The notes below the pieces were generated by a model. The model saw only the letters and a program-made list of their open reading frames with translations. It was not told the origin of the DNA and did no database searches. Source: Piezodorus guildinii (lineage: Eukaryota; Arthropoda; Insecta; Hemiptera; Pentatomidae). From it: a stretch of 64,000 nt of DNA. Both the position numbers and the translations under genes were made by a program. Shown piece by piece: positions 54,322-64,000 of this stretch. Location of the stretch: assembly GCA_023052935.1 (NCBI GenBank), contig CM041295.1:167392366-167456365 (forward strand). The letters are read 5' to 3'. Each line of letters starts with the position of its first letter. Position 1 is the stretch's first letter.

Positions 54322-55121
54322 CTTGTTAATTTATACCAATATTTTATGAATTTTTTATTTGTCATAAAGAATTATATACAAAAGTCTTTAAATCACAAAG
54401 AAATCATGCGTAAAATAATAGCTATCCAATGGATTATACTGCCATAAAAGAATTTTTTTTTTACTTCTGTGGACATTCTAATTTAAAGGTCAGTCAGGGT
54501 TATTAGAAATAATTAACGGATCAATTTATTAACTATATAATATTATAATATTTTACAAACGAAGATATAACTGGATATTTATATCTTGAGAAAAGTAGGT
54601 AGCAGCAACCTAAGCGTTTACTAATATTTCTTCGAGTAAACAACAGAATCGTCACAAACAAGGTTATTTACTTCTCAATCGATTACTCATAAACCTAAAA
54701 TTACCCGGATCTAACATTCTAACACGGTTGCGAAATAAGAAAACGATGGAATTTTTATTCTTTAATTTATTTTGTATTCCTAATATAATTCAACATTTCG
54801 ACATAGCACAGCCACTTTTTAGTGCAAGTTTAAGTTTGGATTTAGATTATTTAATGGATTTTAGATTTAACTTAATAAGTATAAGTTTTCTAAGTATATT
54901 GAGGTTCATTCAATAAATACGTAGTAAGCTATGCTCAGGTCTTTTGGGAATTGATTGTTCTCATAATCATGCCCTAACAGTGTAAAAACAATAATAGGGT
55001 ATTAAAATTTAAATACAATAATTAGTTGATGACATTATATTTCAATAAAAATGAAAATATTATATATAACATTTAAAAGGAAAAACAAAACAAATTTACA
55101 TACGATTGTAAATAAATATTA

Positions 55122-55129
<8 letters not shown>

Positions 55130-55167
<38 letters not shown>
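55130..55167. repeat. (TA)n microsatellite
   Basis: About 36 bp of TA dinucleotide after a short GT run. Confidence 0.95.
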
Positions 55168-55172
<5 letters not shown>

Positions 55173-56069
55173 ATATATTATATATTACCTATTGATCTAT
55201 TGCTCTGCTATAATATAGGCACATTAATTTGATTTCTGTGAATATTATCTATACAGCTTATAATTATTTTATTTACAAGTACTCGTATCAAATATTAAAA
55301 AAAAAAAATACTATTGATTTAAGTTCTTTGCATATTTTATTAAAGGATTTATTACGCTGACCGATTAATAACTATTTTTTGAAATCTCAATTATTATTTT
55401 ATATTATTTTACTAAACGATAATATTTGATTATTGTGTCCAAGCGAGATTATTATTTTTAAAAAATGTGTGTCATAATTCTCAACTACTATCCAATAACG
55501 ATAAATAAAATACATTATCAATTGTGTTAAGGGGCGATGTTATCTATTCACAGTATATTTACTGAACAAAATTAAAGCTACGATACAAATAAGTAATATA
55601 ATATATGTACATATGATATATAATAAAATTAAACTAAACTATATAAGTTAGAAACAGCAATGAAGCACTTTGTTGTTAACAAACAACAAAATCATCTTAA
55701 ACATATTCTTATTTAAGCATAGTGTAGTTTTTTAGAAAATAAAATAGGTCTTTTAAAGTTCATATCTTTTTGTAAATTTTATTTCATTTAATCATCAATA
55801 TGCAGTAACTCAAATACATATTTCTAATATTTTATTTCTTATTTGTTTAACAAAATATTAATGTTTGACATTATCCTATTCTAAAAAAATTACCAAAACA
55901 ATATTATGCTTTTTTTCCTTTGATGTTTTAACGACTTTACATAGTCTTAATTCCCGACTATCGTTCTATCATTAGCAGCTAGCTGCGTCATTCATTGATT
56001 CTTTTCAAGAGAAATGTGATTTTTTAGTGCATAAATTCGAAGATAGATATAAAAATTAATACTAACTAA

Positions 56070-56071
<2 letters not shown>

Positions 56072-56112
<41 letters not shown>

Positions 56113-56130
56113 TCGTATATAATTTGTATA

Positions 56131-56185
<55 letters not shown>
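56072..56185 (-). repeat. poly(T) and (TA)n tail of Jockey B
   Basis: About 38 T residues, a short spacer and about 46 bp of TA dinucleotide at the 3' end of the minus-strand element. Confidence 0.9.
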
Positions 56186-56189
<4 letters not shown>

Positions 56190-56610
56190 GTATAATCGTA
56201 TATAATTTACAATTTGTCATAATAGACAATAATAATAGTGCTACAGGATCTCATTCATACAATATTTACAAAATGAACAAAAGGAAAGTCAAATTACATA
56301 AAATCAAATCAAAACAAATAAACGTATACAATAACAAAACTTGTAGACAAAATAAATACAAATAAATGAAGTTAACAAATAAATAAACAAAACATGTTAC
56401 ATTCATACCTATGTACAATATTCACAATCAGCTCGGGAACCCCTGGACGGGGCTTGTCCTTCCACAAGCAAAGTCCAAAGGATCCCAGCGCCTCCCTCTC
56501 AGCCGCATCACTGGTGAGAGCCAGCAGAATCTAAGTGAGGGCGCCACAGCCACAATCACACCGCACATGATAGGAGAATCTGACCAGTGTCAGAACTCCA
56601 AAATAGATAT

Positions 56611-58549
56611 TTACAATATGTCTCGGGGCCACTGCCGTTTCAACCTTCTAGGAGGATTGTATGGATGAGTGGAGCTGGATAGGGATTGTGCTAGAGGATT
56701 AGGATGATGAATGAGGTTCTGGTGGAATTTGGAAAATTTGGATGGAATCAGGTCTGAAATAAATGGAACATTAAGGTCGTGGTGTAAGGTATAGTTAGAG
56801 ACATAATAAGGAGCATTTACTATTGTTCGGAGGACTTTGGATTGAATGCGTTTGATGTTAGAACGTTTAGCTGTCCCCCACAGTTCAAGTCCGTAGGTCC
56901 AGATTAGCTTCAGTATTGTCTTGTAAAGTAATAATTTGTTGTCAACTGTCAAGCTTATATTTTCTATTTAGTAGGCTGTATAACTGCCCGAATTGTCTGT
57001 ATATGGGTTCCACGTCAATATTTTGTCTAGTAGTAAGCCAAGATACCGGACTGTATCTGAGTAAGCAAGCGGTATGGAATTGAAATGAACCATTGGACAG
57101 GATTTGCGTCGAAGGGTGAAGGTGACGTGTCTGCATTTGCTTTCATTAAACTTAATACGCCAAGCATTACACCAGTCCTCGATAAGACAAAGGTGTCTTT
57201 GCAGGATTAAGGATGCTATTTCAGGATTGGAACTGGATGATAGGATGGCGGTGTCGTCTGCAAAAGTTGCCAGAAAGGTATCAGGATGTGTAGGAATATC
57301 AGCAGTATAAAGGATGTAGAGGACGGGTCCCAAAACTCTGCCTTGAGGAACACCGGCCTCAACGGGATAAAAGTTAGAAAATTTTAGAAAATACTCTTTG
57401 CACTCAAGGGCTGAGGAAATATGGTCTACAACTCGGAGTCCTAGTTGAACAGTGGAATGATGAGCACGGAAACTAAACTGATGGGAAGGAAGATTTTGAG
57501 ATTCTAATATAGGCAGGATTCGTTTTAGAAGTAGTTTTTCAAAGATTTTTGAGAGGATGGGGAGTAAACTAATAGGTCTGTAGGATGAAGTGTTGCTCGA
57601 AGGTTTACCTGGTTTTAGGAAGAGAATGATTGTGGAATATTTCAACAAGAGAGAAAAATAGGTGGTGCGTAGGGTGCATTTGTAGATATAGGTAAGGAAT
57701 ATAATAGCTTTCTGCGGAAGGAATGGCGGTGGTGAAGGAGTAGACGGAATCGTCAAGGTCTTCTTGGGTTTTGAGGGTCACTCTGAGGTTAATATTATCG
57801 GTCAGGATTTGGCGAAATAGGTTCCAGTTGACAGGGCCTCGGATAAATGACGGTGGGATAGGTTTTGGAATTGGAGTAAGAGATACCTTTAGGATCAGTG
57901 GACTATGGTCTGAGGATAGTTCATCAAGTCGAGTTACAGATAGGTTGAGGGAGCTTAATCCGCTGTGAATGAAGAAGTCAAGGATGTCAGGATTACGGTT
58001 AGGATCGGTTGGCCAGTAGGTAGGGGAATCAGGAGGTAGTAGATTGAAATGACGGGAGTTGAGTGCAGACAGCAAATTTCGTCCACGAGAATTCGTGGTT
58101 CTCGGACCCCACTGTTGATGCTTGGCATTTAAGTCTGCACCCAGAATGAAATGATTTCCTAAGGAATTTAGAAAGGATACAAATTCGGTGTTGGGAATGG
58201 AATGTTTGGGAGGGTAATATGCTGATGTAAGGGTTACCGGAAAGGAAAACGTTTTGATTACTATGGCTGTGGTTTGTAGGAAATCATAGGTAGGAAGTGG
58301 GAGTAAGTGATGAGAAAGGGACTGGTGCACAATGACAGCAGTACCGGCATGGGCTTTGCCGTCTGGGTGGTCCGTACGGTATGTTACGAATTGAGGTATT
58401 TTGAAGAACTGTTTAGTGGTTAGTCTAGTTTCAGTAATAAGTGCTACGTCAACGTTTTTTTCTTGCAATAAAGCTGTAAGTTCGTCAGTATGATTTCTAA
58501 CACCATTCGCATTCCATAGGAGAATGGATAAGGAGTTAGGTGAAGTCAT
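56611..58549 (-). pseudogene. Jockey B ORF2, minus-strand copy (intact endonuclease, deleted RT)
   Basis: From MTSPNSLSILLWNANG (58549) the endonuclease is open for about 230 codons: VALITETRLTT, ILGADLNAKHQQWGPRT, RNPDILDFF and SSDHSPLIL. After FTTAIP (about 57735) a deletion of several hundred bases jumps to AIIFLTYIY in the RT. A second deletion removes motif A (from ALECKEY straight to KFSNFYPVEAG), so the catalytic Asp region is absent. GVPQGRVLGPVLY, FADDTAIL and LDKILTWNPYT remain. The frame break and return around 57000-56950 is the same as in the plus-strand copy. No active RT possible. Confidence 0.85.
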
Positions 58550-58589
58550 TTATGGATTTTTTAAGGAAGGGATTAAGTTTGATACAAGA

Positions 58590-59583
58590 TTAGTAAGTAG
58601 TGATATTAGCGGCATAACGAGGGATTTGATTTCCGTGATGAAGGATGTCATCAGACTTGTAAGGTCTGATACATTTGATGGAGGAGGAGTATGAGAAATT
58701 TGATGCGAATGAGGTTTTTGAGGATTGGGTAAATTTTGAGGAATAGCTGGTTGTGGAACGGGTTGAGGATTTTGAATTCACACAGCGTGGTATGTGGTGA
58801 CAATAACTTCTGGTATGTCCATATGCCTGATAATTGTGGCACTGAACTATTTCTTTCTTAGTGTAAGGTTTTTCAACTCTTACACTAGTATAGTACAATC
58901 TATTGAGGTCATAATTTTTTTCATTTCCTGCTGATGGCTCCAGGTCCACAAAGAATAGAGGCAGTGGAATTTTATCTTTTAGGACGTTGGTGACTTGTCG
59001 CACTTTATAGCCTATCTCCGTCAGTTCTTCTTGGATAGCTGCTGCTGGTGTCGAAGGGTGTAGGTTTCTAATTACAACCCTTAAAGCTCTCTCCTGGCGT
59101 AACTGATATGTATGAAAATCGGCTTTGGTCTCAGTCAGATATTTTACTATTTTTCTGTAGGTTTCGGCGGTAGTCGGGGATATTTTAGTATCACTGGTTC
59201 TACTTATACAATAATAACTATTAGGATCGGTTATATTGTTTAAATGCGCATACAGTAGTTGAAAGTTCTTAATATTTTTTAACAAATATTGGTGGAGGTT
59301 GTGGTTCTTTTGGTATAGAAGAAGATTCCATTGTTTCTTTTTCAATTTGAAGGATCTGAATTGGGTTCAGTGTAAAAAACGGCGATTCTTCAGTTGATCC
59401 TTGTGATGATGTGCTAGGCTGTGGTTCAGATCCTAAAGAGGTAGCTGAAGCAGTCGCTGGTGGGATCATTTTTTTATTATTATCACGGCGAGGTTTCTGT
59501 TTTGTGGGAGACGAGTTTGAACCTGCAGATCTAGATCTTTCACTTGTAACTTTCGAGGACATCACTTCATGAAAATATTGCAT
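58590..59583 (-). pseudogene. Jockey B ORF1, minus-strand copy (frameshift and knuckle deletion)
   Basis: Reads MQYFHEVMSSKVTSERSRSA from 59583; the second Met (MSSKV) is an equally plausible start. After a Ser/Pro-rich N-terminus the frame shifts near 59270-59290 (PPPIFVK to NIKNFQLLYAHLNN). It continues through RALRVVIRNLHPSTP, IGYKVRQVTNVL, PLPLFFVDLEPSAG and one knuckle-like CHNYQAYGHTRSYCHHIPRC. A deletion then removes the second and third knuckles present in the other copy, and the frame changes into a Ser/Thr-rich tail. An RNA-binding role is known for the family; this copy would not make a normal protein. Confidence 0.8.
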
Positions 59584-59933
59584 TGATTAAAAAAAATAAA
59601 TAGGAATAAATATATAATGGAATAAGAATGAGAAGGAAAAATAAAAATAAAAGAAAGATAAGGAAAAGAGAAGCAAGCCCGAGCTTGCCGAGCTAGCGGC
59701 AATCAGCTGATCAGTGACCCTCCTTTCACTTTTTCGTGATTGTCCAAAGTAAATTATAACTTTGCTTACCGAAATTTCTCCAATAATCACTGCTGTAGTA
59801 TTCCTGAGGTCTAGTGATGTTCTCCAGACTGAATTCAAGCGAATTCCTACTGAAAAAAGCAAAAATCTGAGAGACGAAGTAACGTGTGACTGTTATCATC
59901 GAGCGCAACAGCTGATCCCGGCTCACTAACTAA

Positions 59934-60522
59934 TCTAAAATCCTAAAATCGAGACCTTGTAAATAGCATTTAAACACAATTATTACTAAAAAAAAAAAAA
60001 GATTGTATTAAGATAAGATAAATATATAAGAAGCATTGATACTGTTCTAACTTTTTCATTTTAAATCGAACATATACTTGGAACATAACAGGCTACAACG
60101 AAAATTCAAGATTAAAAAAAGTAAAAAGGCTACATATTTAACATCCACCAGAGCAAGAGAAATAAATGAGTCAATAAGGCAATATTTACACAAATATAAT
60201 AATTAAATTTCAGCTATTCGACAAACTATGAATGTAATTAGGTCACGGGACTACTATAGAATGGATACCGGATGCGGATGTTTCAGAATAATTTTTCATT
60301 CTTTATTTTAACCTTGGTGCAATCCTAAAATAGAGATACCTTACTTTACTGGGCCTCACTTATTTTCTATATAAAGTGGGTACCCAAAATCAAGGAAAAA
60401 CCCGGCGGCTGAACGTGATCTTAATCACCTGCTTGTACGGAGGTTAGGCCTCGAAACAGTACGAACACCTCCATGTAATGATCACAAGGCCCTTCATGGA
60501 TTGCAGTGGACAGATTGTTTTA
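59934..60522. other. AT-rich stretch without a gene
   Basis: No coding signal. The part from about 60240 to 60515 is less AT-rich but has no recognised feature. Confidence 0.45.
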
Positions 60523-60524
60523 TA

Positions 60525-63496
60525 TAGCATTTCCAAGTCAATTGTAACCTTTTCCAAGTCAAATGTAACTTTTTCCAAGTCAAATGTAACCTTTTCCAAG
60601 TCAAATGTAACCCTTTCCATTTCAAATGTCACCTTTTCCAAGTCAAATGTCACCTTTTCCATTTCAAATGTTACCTTTTCCAAGTCAAATGTCACCTTTT
60701 TCTTCACTTCTAGCCTTAAATATTCCGTTTTATTTATTTATTTATTGAAAAATAATTAGTTTAATTAACATTATGACTTTTTTAATAATTTTGGCATATA
60801 ATAATTGATATTTTTTTTGGGTCTCTTAGATATTTGATATCAAGTTCTGTTTTTTACTAGCTAATATTTAAAAAAATTAATTATCGTCTATTAAGTTTTA
60901 AGATAGTTGTTGATTTTGATTTTTTAGAGAGGAGGGGTAGTTTTTTGGAATAATTAATGTGTTTTCGGGTATTATAATTAAATTTTTCGAGCTGTATTTT
61001 TTAACGCTCGCGTGCATTTTAACTCGCTTTAAATTTTAATGTTTTTTATTGATATAGGGATTAATTAATGTGCTTTAGGGTGGTTATGATTACGTTTTTT
61101 GAGCTGTATCTTTTATCGGTCATGCGTATTTCAACTAATATTTACTTTTAATGTTTTTTATTGATATAGGGATTAATTATTTTGCTTTCGGGTGGTTATG
61201 ATATGGTTTTTCGAGCTGTATTTTTTTCGCTCGCGCTTATTTTAACTAAAATTTACTTTTTATGTGTTTTATTGATATAGGGATTAATTAATGTGCTTTC
61301 GGGTGGTTATGATTACGTTTTTTGATCTGTATTTTTTATCGCTCATGCGTATTTCAACTCGCATTTACTTTTAATGTTTTTTATTGATATAGGGATTACT
61401 CAATGTTCTTTCGGGTGGTTATGATTACGTTTTTCGAGCTGTATTTTTATCGCTCATGCGTATTTCAACTCGCATTTACTTTTAATGTTTTTTATTGATA
61501 TAGGGATTAATTATTTTGCTTTCGGGTGGTTATGATTACGTTTTTCGAGCTGTATTTTTTATCGCTCATGCGTATTTAAACTCGCATTTACTTTTAATGT
61601 TTTTTATTGATATTGGGATTGATTGTTTTGTTTTGGGTTCTCATTACAACGTTGCTGGAATATACATCGTTTAGGTTTTTTTTTTTTTTTTTATTATTAT
61701 TATTTTATAAAAGGATTAGTTATAGTTCCTTTTCTAGCGTCCTGAGTAATTTTTTTCAACTAAATCTTTTGTAAAGGATCCGCTTCCTAACTCGGTCTTA
61801 CAATTATTTGATAATTTAATTGAGGAATCGTTTATTCTATTTTCGGGTGTTCTGATAACATTATTTGAACCAAATTTGTTACTCATTTTAAGTTACTCTT
61901 TCTATTTCATAAATATTCGATAGAGGGATCGTTTATAGTGTTTTCAGGAATACTAATAGAGTTTATGACATTTATTTATAGCTAGTGCACATTTTAACTT
62001 AAATGAAAAGTGATCTAGAAGAATGCGCAATCGCGATGTAACGTCCAAATCAAAAATGTAATCAGATCCTGCAAAAAAACAATAAATAATGTTTACATCA
62101 TATTATAACATAATACCTACGGTTTGTAGAAATTCCCAAGCGCATAAAAGAATAAAGTTCAAAACACGTTATGAGAATCCCCTAAAACAAAAACAAAGAA
62201 AGACCACTGCAAATGCAAGTTGAAATGAGAGCAAGCGACAATAAAAACAGCTTAAAAAACGTAATCACAAGACCCGAAAAGATAATTACAAACGTCTATA
62301 ACAATAAAAGATATCAAAAGTAAATCCGAATTGAAATACGCATAAGCGATAAAAGATACAGCTCAAAAACGTAATCATAACCACCCAAAAGCACATACAT
62401 TATCTCTCTATATATAAAAAACATTAAAAGTAAATTCGAGTTAAAATACGCGGGAGCGATAAATAAATAAAACTAAAAAAACATAATTATAGGACCCGAA
62501 AACACAATTTTCAACACCTATATCAATATGAAACATAAAAAGTAAATATTAGTTAAAATAAGCGAGAGCGATAAAAAATACAGCTCAAAAAACGTAATTA
62601 TAGCCACCCGAAAGCAAAAAAATGAATTCCTATATCAATAAAAAATATTAAAAGTAAATGCGAGTTGAAATACGCATAAGCGATAAAAGATACAGCTCAA
62701 AAAACGTTATAATGAGAACCAAAAACAAAACAATCAATCCCAATATCAATAAAAAACATTAAAAGTAAATGCGAGTTGAAATACGCATGAGCGATAAAAA
62801 ATACAGATCGAAAAACGTAATCATAACCACCCGAAAGCACATTAATTAATCCCTATATCAATAAAACACATAAAAAGTAAATTTTAGTTAAAATAAGCGC
62901 GAGCGAAAAAAATACAGCTCAAAAAACGTAATCATAACCACCCGAAAGCACATTAATTAATCCCTATATCAATAAAAAACATTAAAATTTAATGCGAGTT
63001 AAAATGCACGCGAGCGATAAAAAATACAGCTCGAAAAATTTAATTGTAATACCCGAAAAACACATTAATTATTCCAAAAAACTACCCTCCTCTCAAAAAA
63101 ATCAAAATCAACAACTATCTTAAAACTAAATAGACGATAATTAATTTTTTTAAATATTAGCTAGTAAAAAACAGAACTTGATATCAAATATCTAAGAGAC
63201 CCCAAAAAAATATCAATTATTATATGCCAAAATTATTAAAAAAGTCATAATGTTAATTAAACTAATTATTTTTCAATAAATAAATAAATAAAACGGAATA
63301 TTTAAGGCTAGAAGTGAAGAAAAAGGTGACATTTGACTTGGAAAAGGTAACATTTGAAATGGAAAAGGTGACATTTGACTTGGAAAAGGTGACATTTGAA
63401 ATGGAAAGGGTTACATTTGACTTGGAAAAGGTTACATTTGACTTGGAAAAAGTTACATTTGACTTGGAAAAGGTTACAATTGACTTGGAAATGCTA
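60525..63496. mobile_element. Foldback element FB3
   Basis: Termini TAGCATTTCC and GGAAATGCTA flanked by TA (60523-60524 and 63497-63498). Outer 21-bp arrays lie at about 60535-60700 and 63325-63490; they mix GTCAAATG and TTTCAAATG variants in the same order as FB2, minus one pair of units. Inner ~112-bp units fill about 60950-61615 and 62230-63065. A unique core of about 550 bp (61620-62180) matches the FB1 core. No protein-coding capacity. Confidence 0.87.
61620..62180. other. Central spacer of FB3 (shared with FB1)
   Basis: Matches 15380-15950 with small changes, for example CTTTTCTAGCGTCCTGAGTA and GAAAAGTGATCTAGAAGAAT in both. No open frame of note. Confidence 0.8.
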
Positions 63497-63498
63497 TA

Positions 63499-64000
63499 TA
63501 TTAGGCGACGCGAAAGAGAATGCAAACATAAAATACACAGTTGCTTTTGGAAACTGTTCGGAGTTTGACCGTAAAATGATGGCTATCAAAGGTACAGGTT
63601 TTTTTCTTCTTTCAATGAAAGTCTAATAGTATAAAATATCAACCCTGTTTGTGCCGGACGTTCTTTTCTACACTCGCCAAAAGTGCCAAAGACATATCGT
63701 CGTGCTTGTAATAGCGCCTTATTTGCTTTGCGAGAAAACTTTGTGTTATTTTTCCAAAGTCGAACTGTTTATGATAGATAGAACTCAATTTTTATATATA
63801 AGCGTTTTTCTAAACGTTGCATATTTGCCAAATTCGGCCGGATATCATCCCATAGGCAATCGTTTTTCGTCCGCCACTTAAAGGAGTAAATTAAAAATAA
63901 AATTTGGGCGAGCAGTCTGGAGATTTTTAGAATGCTATTGGACCTAGTTTTCAATTCATCTAGGGATTGAAACATTTGTAAAAAAAAAAAAAATAAAAAA
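63499..64000. other. Unclassified right-hand flank
   Basis: GC-richer than much of the window at 63500-63900, but the open frames on the two strands overlap and show no recognisable domain. Ends in an A-rich run at the window edge. Confidence 0.4.

Larger units (their letters stand above)
53553..56060. other. AT-rich stretch without a gene
   Basis: No coding signal on either strand. It includes interrupted (AT)n microsatellites at about 54267-54319 and 55130-55190. Confidence 0.5.
56061..59933 (-). mobile_element. Jockey family B LINE, minus-strand copy (5' complete, internally deleted)
   Basis: ACTAACTAA at 56061-56069 and 59925-59933 is a likely 9-bp target duplication. Between them, on the minus strand, are a 5' UTR (59924-59584), ORF1 (59583-58590), ORF2 (58549-56611), a 3' UTR, a TA-rich tail (56138-56185) and a T-run (56072-56110, the poly(A)). 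It retains the ORF1 N-terminus and endonuclease that the plus-strand copy lacks, but has lost central parts of the RT. Confidence 0.85.

Noticed and set aside
63499..64000. A host gene exon at the right edge
   Set aside because: Open frames on both strands overlap, none shows a recognisable domain, and no splice pattern could be supported.

Overview
This is eukaryotic, AT-rich DNA made almost entirely of transposable elements. I found no convincing host protein gene, rRNA or functional tRNA. The non-LTR retrotransposons look like I-clade, R1-clade and Jockey-clade LINEs, together with LINE relics of a type common in arthropods. With the foldback and MITE-like DNA elements and the long TA microsatellites, this suggests an arthropod, most likely an insect. 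The species cannot be named from sequence alone.

Layout. 1-13.9 kb: decayed LINE pieces (RTE-like relics at 1-870, 5130-5500 and 10985-11340) and three copies of Jockey family A (1995-3067 minus; 5982-6557 minus; 6592-10975 plus, near full length but broken). Between them lie copies of an AT-rich interspersed repeat, called 'S' here, and two inverted-repeat elements. 13.9-17.4 kb: foldback element FB1. 17.8-24.6 kb: S repeats split by a nearly intact I-clade LINE (18892-24486, minus strand, 13-bp target duplication). 25.5-28.7 kb: a MITE-like element ('M') split by foldback element FB2. 30.8-36.6 kb: an S copy split by a GC-richer R1-clade LINE inserted beside a (CA)n tract, with a 15-bp target duplication. 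38.0-40.1 kb: an S copy split by an internally deleted LINE. 41.0-44.2 kb: an S copy, its inverted partial duplicate, and a Jockey-like relic. 44.2-48.4 kb: a perfect 44-bp minisatellite followed by a 5'-truncated Jockey family B copy, into which a 308-bp palindrome with hammerhead-ribozyme-like core boxes has inserted. 49.2-53.6 kb: S copies and a hairpin element interrupted by an RNase H-bearing LINE tail. 56.1-59.9 kb: a second Jockey B copy in opposite orientation. 60.5-63.5 kb: foldback element FB3.

How the parts relate. The window is a nested insertion record. The S and M repeats are older hosts; the I, R1, RTE-like and foldback elements landed inside them, often leaving readable target duplications. 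Autonomous functions present or once present are the AP-endonuclease/reverse transcriptase ORFs (with RNase H in the I element) and the zinc-knuckle ORF1 proteins. The foldback, M, S, hairpin and palindromic elements encode no recognisable protein and would depend on enzymes supplied elsewhere. The points most worth following are the three foldback elements with two-tier tandem-repeat arms, the hammerhead-like palindrome with a clean empty site, the R1-clade element beside a CA microsatellite, and two Jockey B copies that share the same disabling frameshifts.
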